A stretch of DNA of 64,000 nt from an uncultured beta proteobacterium (GTDB taxonomy: Bacteria > Pseudomonadota > Gammaproteobacteria > Burkholderiales > Burkholderiaceae_B): positions 1 through 64,000 of the forward strand of contig CAIJKV010000205.1 in NCBI GenBank assembly GCA_903821335.1, written 5' to 3'. Each line of letters opens with the position of its first letter. Positions within the stretch are counted from its first letter, which is position 1. The position numbers and the translations under genes were made by a program. Of this stretch, positions 1 to 9,844 are shown in pieces. The notes under the pieces are model-generated. The model was not told the DNA's origin. It made no database searches and worked only from the letters and a program-made list of their open reading frames with translations.

Positions 1-806
1 GGAACAGGCGCGCAAATCAGATTGGTGTCCTGGACCTTATTCATGGCGTCAAAAAGATCTGCCGGAAACACCACATAGCCCAGACGCCAACTGGCCATGC
101 CATAATTTTTGGACATGGAATAAAAAGACAGTGTGTGCTGGTTTGCCCCAGGCAATGAAGCGGGCGAAAAATGTTCCGCACCGTCATAGGTAAAGTATTC
201 GTAAGCTTCATCGCAGAAGTGGTATAGCCCTTTTTCAGCACATAAGGTGTTCACCGCAGTCAGGGATGCTTGCGAATACACAGCGCCTGTGGGGTTGTTG
301 GGTGAAACCGTCACGATGGCTCGGGTGCGGGGTGTGATGGCCGCCGCCAGCGCGTCGACATTCAAGCTCCAGTCCTCATTAACAGCCACAGGCACGGGCA
401 CGCAACCGCACATGCGAACCGCCATTTCCTGGTTGAAATAATACGGTTTGGGCAAGATGAACTCGTCGCCGGGGTCAGCCACCGCCAGTACGCAATTCAA
501 GAACGCCATGTTGCTACCCGCAGTCACCATCAGCATGGCGTCTGACCCGCAATGAACATTGTTTTCATTGGCGAGTTTTTGTTTTAGGGCGTCGACCAAC
601 GCCGGATAGCCCATCACGGCCTGGTACTTATTCAGTTGGACGTCACCCATCAGACCAGGCAGGGCGGCGATCGCCTCTGCGGGGGGGCCATAATTCACCA
701 CCCCCTGGCCCAGCGAAATCGTGCCAGGGTTGTTAATGACCAGGGCGCCGATAGCGGGAATAATGGGGGCATCCACCGCAGCCATACGATGTGAGTAGCG
801 CTTCAT
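1..806 (-). CDS. PLP-dependent class I/II aminotransferase (partial, C-terminus beyond window start)
   Basis: Minus-strand translation from ATG at 806: MKRYSHRMAAVDAPIIPAIGALVINNPGTISLGQGVVNYGPPAEAI...VSPNNPTGAVYS...FCDEAYEYF...YSMSKNYGMASWRLGY; SPNNPTG, DEAYE and S-SK-G-WR-G motifs of aminotransferase class I/II. Confidence 0.88.
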   Translation of the reverse strand, partial: MKRYSHRMAAVDAPIIPAIGALVINNPGTISLGQGVVNYGPPAEAIAALPGLMGDVQLNKYQAVMGYPALVDALKQKLANENNVHCGSDAMLMVTAGSNMAFLNCVLAVADPGDEFILPKPYYFNQEMAVRMCGCVPVPVAVNEDWSLNVDALAAAITPRTRAIVTVSPNNPTGAVYSQASLTAVNTLCAEKGLYHFCDEAYEYFTYDGAEHFSPASLPGANQHTLSFYSMSKNYGMASWRLGYVVFPADLFDAMNKVQDTNLICAPV

Positions 807-924
807 GGGTCAAATCTTCAATGTAGTAATCATAGTGAAACAAAGTTTACACACATCGCCGCATGAAACCTAACCCCTCTGTTGGAAGAGAAACTCAGGG
901 TCTTCAATAATTTCATGCCGCAAA

Positions 925-952
925 AAAAGGACAACATTTCTGTTGTCCTTTT
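925..952 (-). terminator. Rho-independent terminator downstream of the split tRNA gene
   Basis: Perfect stem AAAAGGACAACA / TGTTGTCCTTTT with 4-nt loop; on the minus strand it runs into a T-tract. Confidence 0.75.
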
Positions 953-960
953 CGCAATCA

Positions 961-1283
961 TGGTGGCCCCCCCGTGAGTCGAACACGGCACCAACGGATT
1001 CGGGTTTGTGTAGCTTTCACTACTCCCTGGACTATCTCATCACCTGCAACACTCCGAAGGAGTTTGATCAGGTGTCGGGCGTTCGTGGCGGGAATTAAGA
1101 GGACTCGACCTCTCCGCTAGTCTCTGCACCTTCCGGTACTGTAGTACCGGCTTGGCTCAGGATTGCCATACCGCCAAGGCGGCTTAGGTTTCCCTGAATT
1201 AACCCGATTTGCAATCGCCATTTCTGACAAAAGTCACCTTACTGATGAGTCCGCTGCTCTAACCAAGCATGAGCTAGGGGGCC
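961..1283 (-). tRNA. tRNA-Ile2(CAU) interrupted by a group I intron; exon 1 = 1245-1283, exon 2 = 961-1000 (CCA encoded)
   Basis: Minus-strand exons GGCCCCCTAGCTCATGCTTGGTTAGAGCAGCGGACTCAT + AATCCGTTGGTGCCGTGTTCGACTCACGGGGGGGCCACCA fold as a full cloverleaf: acceptor GGCCCCC/GGGGGCC, D arm GCTC/GAGC, anticodon stem GCGGA/TCCGT with loop CTCATAA, T arm CCGTG/CACGG, 3' ACCA. Acceptor resembles tRNA-Ile(CAU) rather than tRNA-Met. Confidence 0.93.
1001..1244 (-). ncRNA. Group I intron (IC3-like, self-splicing candidate) in the tRNA-Ile(CAU) anticodon loop, no internal ORF
   Basis: Minus strand starts CAGTAAGGTGAC and ends ...CACAAACCCG (terminal G). P1 UCAUC/GGUGA with U-G at the 5' splice site; P3 UCGGG/CCCGA; P4 UCAGG/CCUGA; P6 CCGGTAC/GTACCGG; conserved GGTGCAGAGACTAG ... 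GATAGTCCAGGGAGT (P7 strands); P8 CACCTG...ACTCC-TTCG-GGAGT...CAGGTG; P9 GTAG-TGAAAG-CTAC. Core resembles the Azoarcus tRNA-Ile intron as I recall it. Confidence 0.93.
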
Positions 1284-1602
1284 CTGAACAACACATTACT
1301 CAGCCGTCGATCTTATCACAACTTCCAGATCGATATTTTCCGATGGCATACAAAAAGCACGCCATCATTAATAACAATAATTCAATAAAATCATATAGTT
1401 ATGTCTATAACGGACACAGAAATTCATATCTTTTTCAGGAAGTTTCTCGTGCCTGAATGATCGCGATGGACTGACCAGAAACATTCCACATTTTTATAGA
1501 CCTGTGAACTGAGGTCTGGTTGTTGCGAACGTCCTGGTTGCGTCTGAATTTCCTTACTGTGCACACGGCTATTGATACGCCGCACCAGAACGGGCGGCCC
1601 GC

Positions 1603-1977
1603 CTATAAAAGCCCTAGCGTGGGTGACTTGGTGAACGCCACCGCGACGATGTACATCACAACAGTCAGCGCGGCCACCAGGGCGCGAGCCTGATACGTTC
1701 CCTGTTTCAACGCCTGCCGCCCCAGCGCAATATAAACAAGCAGACCGAGAATTTTAGCGGCCAGCCAGGGCTGAGTAAGCGGGTTGAGAGCCAGCATCCA
1801 GGCAAGCGTGATGCCGGCCGTGAGCAGTACGGTGTCGATCAGGTGCGGTGCCACGCGCAGAAACTTGACGCGCCGCCAGCGGACGTCGCCTGTCTGCAAC
1901 ACCCCGCGCAGTGCGAACAAACCAACGGTCAGGAACGCACACGCGACGTGAATGGTTTTTATCGAGACGTAGTCCAA
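1603..1977 (-). CDS. SirB2 family membrane protein
   Basis: 124-aa hydrophobic protein MDYVSIKTIHVACAFLTVGLFALRG... resembling SirB2 family. Confidence 0.75.
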   Translation of the reverse strand: MDYVSIKTIHVACAFLTVGLFALRGVLQTGDVRWRRVKFLRVAPHLIDTVLLTAGITLAWMLALNPLTQPWLAAKILGLLVYIALGRQALKQGTYQARALVAALTVVMYIVAVAFTKSPTLGLL

Positions 1978-2185
1978 AATGCGGCGGTGCTCCGGTCTGA
2001 TTCAGCCAGCCAATCATCCCAGATTGCAAGCTGTGCGACAAAGTGAACATTCTCAAAAAAACAAAAATTTGCATGGAATCAAGGGCAGACGAACGGGACT
2101 GGTCTGCCGCAACAACTGAGACACGGTTATGTCTGCCGTGGAAAATGGCTGCATCAGAAATGGCTAAAAATTTGCATGAGCGCTA

Positions 2186-2644
2186 TCAGCTAAAAAATTG
2201 CACTTTGGTTGCAAGCGCGCGCCTCGGCTTGCCTGATTGAGGCGTGCCGCCCGCAACGTCGGCCAATGTCACGCCGTCAAGTTCCTTCAGGTAGGCCTGC
2301 AACGCGGACTGAAACACCTGCTTGAGTCGACACGCCGGGTTGAGCCTGCAAAGCGTGGTCTCCGAGTCAAAGCACTCCACCAGCCTGAAGTCAGTTTCGG
2401 TCGCACGCACCACATCCCCGATGCGAATAGTGGCCGGGTCTTTCAGCAGGCGCAACCCGCCCCCACGACCCCGGGTCGTTTCCAGGATGCCCTGGCGTGC
2501 GAGGTCATTGACGATTTTCATCAAATGATTTTTCGACACGCTGTGATGCTCGGCCAGTTCAGCGATCGTGACCAGCCGACTCGTGTGGGTCGCGCAGTAC
2601 ATCAGTACTCTGAGCGAATAGTCGGTGTAGTCAGAAAGTCGCAT
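2186..2644 (-). CDS. nsrR: Rrf2-family nitric-oxide-sensitive repressor NsrR
   Basis: MRLSDYTDYSLRVLMYCATH... SVSKNHLMKIVNDLARQGILETTRGRGGGLRL, three C-terminal cysteines (ECFDSETTLCRLNPACRL). Confidence 0.9.
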   Translation of the reverse strand: MRLSDYTDYSLRVLMYCATHTSRLVTIAELAEHHSVSKNHLMKIVNDLARQGILETTRGRGGGLRLLKDPATIRIGDVVRATETDFRLVECFDSETTLCRLNPACRLKQVFQSALQAYLKELDGVTLADVAGGTPQSGKPRRALATKVQFFS

Positions 2645-2697
2645 GATCAGCCTTAAAGATGCACACAGTATATTGCTTTAAATGCCGCATCTGCATT

Positions 2698-2720
2698 AAG
2701 ATGCATAAACAATACATCTT
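2698..2720. promoter_or_regulatory. Predicted NsrR operator
   Basis: AAGATGCATAAACAATACATCTT: 11-1-11 inverted repeat close to the known NsrR consensus, in the nsrR/nnrS divergent intergenic region. Confidence 0.8.
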
Positions 2721-2792
2721 TAAGTTTTTGGCTCGTGATTCGAACCACAAATTTATCGATTTTGATTCTGCGCAATTAATTCTGGTGTCGTC

Positions 2793-3989
2793 ATGCTGAT
2801 ACAAATCAGTCCTTCCGGTTCAACGCCTGCCAAGCCGCTCACGGGGTGGCCACTATTGCGGCTGGGCTTTCGTCCGTTCTACTTTGTCGCCGCAGTGTTT
2901 GCCTGCCTGTCGATTCCCTTCTGGATCGCGCTGTTCCTTGGGCAGGTCAACGTCACAATGCGCGTGGCACCCCTGCTCTGGCATGCGCATGAAATGCTGT
3001 TTGGATTTGCCGTTGCAGTCATTGTTGGCTTTCTGATGACAGCAGGAAAAGCCTGGACGGGGCTTGCCACGCCCAGAGGCGCGTCACTCGCAGCGCTGGC
3101 GGCGCTGTGGATTGCTGCCCGACTCACGGCACTTGTGGGCCCTTATGCCTTGTATGCCGTGCTTGACATGATGCTGTTGCCGATTGTTGCCGGCATTTTG
3201 CTCAATATTTTGCTTCGGTCAAAAAACCGACGCAACCTTCCTCTGGTACTGATTCTGGCCTTGCTTGCGCTGGCCAACCTGCTGTTCCATCTGTCAGCAA
3301 GCAGTGTCATCGCTGTGCCACCGATGAAAGCATTGCACGCGGGCCTGGCCCTGGTCGTCATGATTGAATGTGTGATGGCCGGGCGGGTCGTGCCCGCCTT
3401 TACCGCAGCCGTCACCCCTGGCCTGAAAATCTCCATGCACCCACGCGTCGAACAGGTCACGCTCGGCCTGACCGGACTCGCCCTGGCATTATGGGTTTTT
3501 GCCACACCTGGCCCCATCACGGTGGTGAGTTTCTCAGTCGCTGCTGGATTGCATCTTTATCGTCAGGCGCAATGGCACCCGTGGGGTACGCGCAGTCGTC
3601 CCATACTCTGGATTTTGCACGTTTCCTATGCCTGGATCGCAGTCGGCTTTGCGCTGTTGGCGTTGGCCCAAGCCGGTCTCGTCAATCAATCCGCCGGTGT
3701 GCACGCGCTCGCCATTGGCCTGACTGGCGGATTGATTATCGGAATGATCACCCGCACGGCGCGCGGGCACACCGGCAGGACCTTGCGCTCGTCAACAAGT
3801 GAAGTCGTGGCATATAGCCTGGTGATTCTGGCCGCGCTGGTACGCGTTTTCGTACCCCTGGCTGCACCCGACTGGTACGTGCCCGCACTGATCGTGGCTG
3901 CCCTGGCCTGGTGTGTTGCCTTCGCACTGTACCTCTACCTCTACACGCCCTGGCTGTTCAGTACCCGACTGGACGGCAAGGACGGCTGA
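2793..3989 (+). CDS. nnrS: NnrS family protein (haem-copper membrane protein, NO response)
   Basis: 398-aa polytopic protein with WPLLRLGFRPFYFVAAVFA, HAHEMLFGFAVAVIVGFLMTAGKAWTG, MITRTARGHTGR motifs. Confidence 0.9.
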   Translation: MLIQISPSGSTPAKPLTGWPLLRLGFRPFYFVAAVFACLSIPFWIALFLGQVNVTMRVAPLLWHAHEMLFGFAVAVIVGFLMTAGKAWTGLATPRGASLAALAALWIAARLTALVGPYALYAVLDMMLLPIVAGILLNILLRSKNRRNLPLVLILALLALANLLFHLSASSVIAVPPMKALHAGLALVVMIECVMAGRVVPAFTAAVTPGLKISMHPRVEQVTLGLTGLALALWVFATPGPITVVSFSVAAGLHLYRQAQWHPWGTRSRPILWILHVSYAWIAVGFALLALAQAGLVNQSAGVHALAIGLTGGLIIGMITRTARGHTGRTLRSSTSEVVAYSLVILAALVRVFVPLAAPDWYVPALIVAALAWCVAFALYLYLYTPWLFSTRLDGKDG

Positions 3990-4044
3990 CCCCTTTTGTC
4001 TCTGCAACATTGAACCCGTCACACTCAAACTCAAAGGACTCAAG

Positions 4045-4362
4045 ATGACCATGACAATTTCCACGGCGATATTGGCAACCACGATCGATGTGCGCGAAAT
4101 CGCTCCACACGACCGTCACACCCTGATTTTCAATCAGTTCGATGCCCTTGAACCCGGCCAGGCGCTACAGGTCGTGAACGACCATGATCCTCAGGGTCTG
4201 CACCGTCAGTTCGAGCAATACCTCCCGGGCAAATATGACTGGGCGTACCTTGAAAACGGACCTGAACTCTGGCGTGTACAGATCAGTAAGCTGGTGGCGA
4301 CCAACGCTCAGGTCAAGATCGCTGGCAGTTCATGCTGTTCAGGCGGCGCCTGTTGCGGTTGA
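4045..4362 (+). CDS. DUF2249-like small protein with C-terminal cysteine-rich CCSGGACCG tail
   Basis: MTMTISTAILATTIDVREIAPHDRHTLIFNQFDALEPGQALQVVNDHDPQGLHRQFEQYLPGKYDWAYLENGPELWRVQISK...; DVRE...FD.L..G..L..VNDHDP pattern. Confidence 0.8.
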   Translation: MTMTISTAILATTIDVREIAPHDRHTLIFNQFDALEPGQALQVVNDHDPQGLHRQFEQYLPGKYDWAYLENGPELWRVQISKLVATNAQVKIAGSSCCSGGACCG

Positions 4363-4380
4363 TCGTTTCGGGCACGCACT

Positions 4381-4420
4381 TTAATTGATTAAAAATTTGA
4401 ATAAATTTTTAATCAATTAA
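4381..4420. repeat. Perfect 18-bp inverted repeat (AT-rich), possible bidirectional terminator
   Basis: TTAATTGATTAAAAATTT-gaat-AAATTTTTAATCAATTAA between convergent genes. Confidence 0.7.
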
Positions 4421-4429
4421 AAATAAAAA

Positions 4430-4468
4430 AAAGCTGCAAACCGTTGCGTAGCATAGGTTTACAGCCTT
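4430..4468 (-). terminator. Rho-independent terminator downstream of rpoD
   Basis: Minus strand GGCTGTAAACC...GGTTTGCAGC followed by TTTTTTTT. Confidence 0.75.
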
Positions 4469-4496
4469 TTCCTGGGGCTCCCCCCATCGAAGGATT

Positions 4497-7421
4497 TTAC
4501 TGTCCTTCGAGAAAGCTCTTCAGTTTATCCGCTCGGCTTGGATGACGCAGCTTGCGCAGCGCTTTGGCCTCAATCTGGCGGATTCGCTCGCGCGTCACGT
4601 CAAACTGTTTACCCACTTCTTCCAGCGTCTGGTCGGTGCTCATCTCGATACCGAACCGCATGCGCAGCACTTTTGCCTCGCGTGGGGTCAACGAGTCAAG
4701 CACTTCCTTGACCACGTTGTGCATCGAACTGTGCAACGCCGCGTCGGCCGGGGCCAGCGTATGCGTGTCTTCGATGAAATCACCGAGGTGTGAGTCGTCA
4801 TCATCGCCGATCGGTGTTTCCATCGAAATCGGTTCTTTGGCGATTTTCAGGATCTTGCGGATCTTGTCCTCGGGCATATCCATCTTGGACGCAAGCGTCG
4901 CGGGATCGGGCTCAGCACCAGTTTCCTGCAAAATCTGGCGGCTGATCCGGTTCATCTTGTTGATCGTTTCGATCATGTGGACCGGGATACGGATCGTGCG
5001 GGCCTGGTCGGCGATCGACCGGGTAATAGCCTGACGAATCCACCACGTGGCGTACGTTGAAAACTTGTAGCCGCGGCGATATTCAAACTTGTCCACTGCT
5101 TTCATCAGGCCGATGTTGCCTTCCTGGATCAGATCCAGGAACTGCAAACCACGGTTGGTGTATTTCTTGGCGATCGAGATCACCAGACGCAGGTTGGCCT
5201 CGGTCATTTCACGTTTGGCCTTGCGAGCCTTGGCTTCGCCGGTAGCCATGCGCTTGTTGACGTCTTTCAGGTCTTTCAGCGGCAGCACCACGCGCGACTG
5301 CAGGTCGATCAGCTTTTGCTGAAGTTCCTGCACAGCGGGGATGTGACGCTTGAGCGTCACGGCGTAGTCGTGGTTACCCGCGACTTCGGCCAACACCCAG
5401 TCAAGATTGGTCTCGTTACCCGGGAACACCTTGATGAAGTGGCTGCGAGGCATGCCAGCACGGTCGACACAGGTGTGCAGCACCGCACGTTCCAACTGGC
5501 GGACTTCCTCGACCTGGGCGCGCAGCGTGTCGGCCAGACGTTCAACCATCTTGGCAGTAAACCGGATACCCATCATTTCATTCTGGATGATTCCCTGCGA
5601 AGAAATGTAGATGTCAGAGCGATAGCCGTCTTTTTCGTAAGCAGCGCGCATTTTCGCAAACGCTGTGCCCACGATATCGAACTTGGCCAAACCCTTGACA
5701 CGCAGGTCTTCGAGCTGCTTGCTGCTCATGCCGCCTGCGGGGCCATCTTCGTCAGAATCGTCGGCGACACCGGCTCCCGCGTATTCGGCACCATCGTCAG
5801 GATCAACCAGGCCATCGACGACTTCGTCGATTTGAGCCGAGGCATCGCGCACGCGCTGCACGTGATTCAGGATTTCGTTGATGGTGGTCGGGCATGCCGA
5901 GATCGCCATCACCATGTGTTTCAGGCCATCCTCGATCCGCTTGGCAATTTCGATTTCGCCCTCACGGGTCAGCAATTCGACCGTGCCCATTTCGCGCATG
6001 TACATCCGAACCGGGTCGGTCGTACGGCCAAAGTCGGAGTCAACAGTCGTCAGCGCTGCCTCGGCCTGATCTTCGACGTCATCGTCGCTTGAGGCGACGG
6101 GCGCATCGGGACTCAACAACAAGTCTTCCGCGTCCGGGGCCTGGTCATAGACCGCGATCCCCATGTCACCAAAGGTGCTGATGATGCCGTCAATCGCTTC
6201 GGCATCAACCAGGTCGTCGGGCAGGTGATCGTTGATCTCGCCGTAAGTCAGATAGCCACGGTCTTTGCCAAGCTTGATCAGCAGCTTCAGGCGGTTACGT
6301 CGGGCTTCGTGCTCTTCGGGTGACACCGGACCGCGTGCGACCAGGTCTTTACCGTCGACCTTGCCGCGCTTACCGCGCTTGACTGGCTTGAGTTCAGGCA
6401 GGGCCTCGACCTCGCCATCGTGACCGCCTGCATCATCGAAGTCGCTGTCGTTGTTGTTGTTGGGGTTCTTGGACGGACGCCCAGGACGTCGTCCTGTGCC
6501 GCCGGGCGGACGGCCAGGCGCTTTGCCTTCGGGTTTGCCCTCGGCACCCACTTTGGCGCGCGCGACCTTGGCAGGCTTGTCAGTCGATTCCTTTTTTGCC
6601 GTGGCAGCAACCGGGGCAACTTTCCCGGCAGCGACTTTGACAGGCGCGGACTTGGCAGCCGCTGCCTTAACAGGCGCAACTTTACCGGGTACAACTTTAC
6701 CAGGTGCAGCTTTAACCGGTGCAGCCTTGACACTGGCAGTTGCCGTCTTGGCAGGCAAGGCTTTGTCTGTGGAATGGACCGCTGCAGTTTTGGCCACCGG
6801 TTTGACGATGACTTTGGCAGCGGGCTTGATGGTGACCTTAACGGCAGGCTTTTGGCCTGCTTTGGGTTCTGGCGTGGGTTTGGCCTGTGATACCGGCTTC
6901 ATTGCTTCCTTGACTGATTGGGCGGCGGGCTTGGCACGACCTGTAACGGCGGGCTTTGCTGCAGTTTTTGAAACGGTCTGACTGCCGGAGGACGTCTGAT
7001 TCGACGAGAATTGAGGCGTGATGCTCTTGCCAACGGGTTTGGCGTTCGTCTGAACAGATCCCTTTCCTGCGGGTTTGACTGTGGAGGGTGTGGATTTGGC
7101 TGCAACCGGCTTGGCTGCAGGTTTCGCTGCCGGTTTGGCTGCGGATTTGACTGCAACTGGCTTAGCGGACGTCTTAAGTACCGGCTTGGGTGCAGCCTTG
7201 GCAGTGGCTTTCACCGCTGGCTTGACCTTGGCCGAGGTCGGTATGGCAGTCACCTTAACGGAAGCCTTGGGCGCAGGTTTCGCCGCAGCCATGGAAGACT
7301 GACGGCGGGTTTGCCCCGACGCATTCACTGAACGGGTGGTTGCAATGGTGGCCGAATTGGCCTGCGTATTGCCCGATGCGGATTGACTGAATAAAGACGT
7401 TTTGCCAGATGGTTGGGTCAT
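4497..7421 (-). CDS. rpoD: RNA polymerase sigma factor RpoD (sigma-70) with very long Ala/Lys/Pro-rich N-terminal extension
   Basis: C-terminal sigma-70 regions ([60 protein letters not shown]). Likely start MTQPSGK at 7421 (ORF extends to 7478). Confidence 0.95.
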   Translation of the reverse strand: MTQPSGKTSLFSQSASGNTQANSATIATTRSVNASGQTRRQSSMAAAKPAPKASVKVTAIPTSAKVKPAVKATAKAAPKPVLKTSAKPVAVKSAAKPAAKPAAKPVAAKSTPSTVKPAGKGSVQTNAKPVGKSITPQFSSNQTSSGSQTVSKTAAKPAVTGRAKPAAQSVKEAMKPVSQAKPTPEPKAGQKPAVKVTIKPAAKVIVKPVAKTAAVHSTDKALPAKTATASVKAAPVKAAPGKVVPGKVAPVKAAAAKSAPVKVAAGKVAPVAATAKKESTDKPAKVARAKVGAEGKPEGKAPGRPPGGTGRRPGRPSKNPNNNNDSDFDDAGGHDGEVEALPELKPVKRGKRGKVDGKDLVARGPVSPEEHEARRNRLKLLIKLGKDRGYLTYGEINDHLPDDLVDAEAIDGIISTFGDMGIAVYDQAPDAEDLLLSPDAPVASSDDDVEDQAEAALTTVDSDFGRTTDPVRMYMREMGTVELLTREGEIEIAKRIEDGLKHMVMAISACPTTINEILNHVQRVRDASAQIDEVVDGLVDPDDGAEYAGAGVADDSDEDGPAGGMSSKQLEDLRVKGLAKFDIVGTAFAKMRAAYEKDGYRSDIYISSQGIIQNEMMGIRFTAKMVERLADTLRAQVEEVRQLERAVLHTCVDRAGMPRSHFIKVFPGNETNLDWVLAEVAGNHDYAVTLKRHIPAVQELQQKLIDLQSRVVLPLKDLKDVNKRMATGEAKARKAKREMTEANLRLVISIAKKYTNRGLQFLDLIQEGNIGLMKAVDKFEYRRGYKFSTYATWWIRQAITRSIADQARTIRIPVHMIETINKMNRISRQILQETGAEPDPATLASKMDMPEDKIRKILKIAKEPISMETPIGDDDDSHLGDFIEDTHTLAPADAALHSSMHNVVKEVLDSLTPREAKVLRMRFGIEMSTDQTLEEVGKQFDVTRERIRQIEAKALRKLRHPSRADKLKSFLEGQ

Positions 7422-7497
7422 GATCACTCTTATGTGAAAGATATGCGAGCGCCCTAACACTGACACTTGGCCGCGCAAACCCTTGATTTTAACCGAA

Positions 7498-9453
7498 TTA
7501 GCGCGTTTTGCCTGCTTCGATTGCCATTATTAGACGACTGATGTGCTGAGAAAGTTCCCGATAATTTTGCACTAATTGCAAATTATTTAATCCTTGCTCA
7601 ATCAGGACCTCTTGCTCGTGCCGCAGACTGTCAAGTTCAATGCGTCGCAAGGCGTCTTCCCACTCTCGCTGTGGGTCTGGCAAGTCTTCCTGCGCCATCA
7701 GGTCGGCAGCCACCGACGCAAGCAACACGCCGAGGTCTGAGCCCGGGTCTGCCGCCTGGATCAGGGCCCCGATATGCCGGGCGCCGCTCGATTGCGCCAG
7801 CACGATTAAGTCCCTGACCATATCCAGATGGGAGCCACGTTCCAGAACTTCAAGCTGTTGATCGCCCATTTCATCCACAAGTTCAGGATGTGTGAGCATC
7901 AGCCGCAACAAACGGCGTGCCAGCGGCGTGACCGAACGGCGCGAGGCGCGTACAGACGGCTGACGACTCCGGTCGCCACCGGACACTTCATTGACACGAC
8001 CCGAGCCAGGGCGACCCGAACCCTCTCGGTCCCGCTTACCCCTGCCCGGCTGGAAACCCTGAGGACCCGCATCGACGTATTGCGCCTGGCTGCCGGCGTC
8101 TGCGGCATGTTCCTGCCCACTACCCGAACGCGCAGGCGGCAACCCGGGCAGTGCGGGCGCCACATCCCGGGCGAGCACTTGTCCGAGCTCTTCGGGCGTG
8201 AGTTGTACCAACCGCGCCAACTCATTTTGTAACTGTATCTTGAGAGTGATCGACGGGATCAATGCCAGCAGCGGCCGTGCCTCGTGGACCAGCGCTGAAC
8301 GCCCCTCGACCTCAGAGATGTTGTGGCGCGAGGACAGTTCATTCAGATAAAACGTCGACAAAGCATCGGATTCGGCCAAGCAGGCACGAAAGGCCGCCGC
8401 CCCAAACTGCCTGATATAACTATCCGGGTCATGTTCACTGGGCAGGAACAGGAACCGGATCGAAATATCGTCGCGTAGCAGCGGCAAACAGGCCTGCAGC
8501 GCACGCCAGGCGGCACGCTTGCCCGCACGATCGCCGTCAAAGCTGAAAACAATGCGGTCACTGGAGCGCAACAACTTTTGAATGTGCTGCGGGGTCGTGG
8601 CAGTTCCCAGCGTGGCAACGGCATTGGCCACGCCGAGCTGAGCCAGTCCCACCACGTCCATGTAACCTTCAACGACGATGACGCATCCCTCGGCACGAAT
8701 CGCTGTGCGCGCTTCGTAGAGGCCATACAATTCGTTACCCTTTGAAAATAAAGGGGTTTCTGGTGAATTCAGGTATTTTGGGTCGCCCTTGCCGATCACC
8801 CGTCCGCCAAAACCAATCAGTTCGCCCTTGACGTTGCGGATGGGAAACATGATGCGTTCACGAAAACGATCATAGCGACGACCGTCTTCGGACTCGATCA
8901 CCAGGCCAGACTCAACCAGCACTGAATCATCGTAGCGGGGGAAAACCTTGGCAAGCCCTTGTCGGTCAGCGCCTGACCAGCCCAGGCCAAAGTCGCGGGC
9001 AATCTCGCCAGTCAGGCCGCGCTCTTTAAGGTAGCGAATGGCGGCCGTGCTCTCACGTAACAACTCGACGTAATGGGCCTGGGCGGCCTGAAGAACTTTG
9101 GTATGTTGCGACACCTCTTCACGCCGTCTTGCAGATTCAGCTTGCTGGCGTGGGGAACGGTTTTCTTCGGGGACAGTGATGCCAACCGCAGAGGCAAGTG
9201 TACGCACAGCCTCGGGAAAGCTGGCCCCGGTGTGCTCCATCAAGAACGTCAAGGCGCTGCCATGGGCCCCGCAACCGAAACAGTGATAGAACTGTTTGGT
9301 GGGGCTGACCGTGAATGATGGAGACTTTTCGTTATGAAAGGGGCACAACCCAAGCAGGTTGACGCCCCCTTTCTTTAACTGCACATATCGTCCGACGACA
9401 TCCGCGACATCAACGCGGGCAAGAAGATCCTGGATAAAGGAATCAGGGATCAA
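7498..9453 (-). CDS. dnaG: DNA primase
   Basis: [36 protein letters not shown] zinc finger and Toprim VVEGYMDVV. Confidence 0.97.
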   Translation of the reverse strand: MIPDSFIQDLLARVDVADVVGRYVQLKKGGVNLLGLCPFHNEKSPSFTVSPTKQFYHCFGCGAHGSALTFLMEHTGASFPEAVRTLASAVGITVPEENRSPRQQAESARRREEVSQHTKVLQAAQAHYVELLRESTAAIRYLKERGLTGEIARDFGLGWSGADRQGLAKVFPRYDDSVLVESGLVIESEDGRRYDRFRERIMFPIRNVKGELIGFGGRVIGKGDPKYLNSPETPLFSKGNELYGLYEARTAIRAEGCVIVVEGYMDVVGLAQLGVANAVATLGTATTPQHIQKLLRSSDRIVFSFDGDRAGKRAAWRALQACLPLLRDDISIRFLFLPSEHDPDSYIRQFGAAAFRACLAESDALSTFYLNELSSRHNISEVEGRSALVHEARPLLALIPSITLKIQLQNELARLVQLTPEELGQVLARDVAPALPGLPPARSGSGQEHAADAGSQAQYVDAGPQGFQPGRGKRDREGSGRPGSGRVNEVSGGDRSRQPSVRASRRSVTPLARRLLRLMLTHPELVDEMGDQQLEVLERGSHLDMVRDLIVLAQSSGARHIGALIQAADPGSDLGVLLASVAADLMAQEDLPDPQREWEDALRRIELDSLRHEQEVLIEQGLNNLQLVQNYRELSQHISRLIMAIEAGKTR

Positions 9454-9495
9454 CGATCAGACCATACGTATGTGGCGCAAGCGTTGCGCCACGGA

Positions 9496-9708
9496 TTAAT
9501 ACATGCGTGGGGGCAGTTGCTGACTGCGAATACGCTTGTAGTGACGCTTAACGGCAGCTGCTTGCTTGCGCTTGCGTTCTGCGGTGGGCTTTTCGTAGAA
9601 TTCGCGAGCACGCAACTCAGTCAGCAGACCGGTTTTTTCGATAGTGCGCTTGAAGCGACGCAGTGCGGCTTCGAAGGGCTCGTTTTCTTTCAGACGAACG
9701 ATAGGCAT
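9496..9708 (-). CDS. rpsU: 30S ribosomal protein S21
   Basis: [48 protein letters not shown]; adjacent to dnaG. Confidence 0.97.
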   Translation of the reverse strand: MPIVRLKENEPFEAALRRFKRTIEKTGLLTELRAREFYEKPTAERKRKQAAAVKRHYKRIRSQQLPPRMY

Positions 9709-9844
9709 AGGGTGATTTCTATTAGTTAAGTGAATAGTTTCGGCAGAAAACGCCGTCAACAATCACGAATTGCGGTTGTAGTTCGAAATTTTCAACATCA
9801 AATCAGCCTTACATCATAGCATAAAACCACTATGAGGAAAGTAC

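Noticed and set aside
1163-1456. 97-aa plus-strand ORF over the intron/tRNA region
   Set aside because: Antisense to the split tRNA and intron; no recognisable protein features.
5316-6092. 258-aa plus-strand ORF
   Set aside because: Antisense shadow of rpoD.
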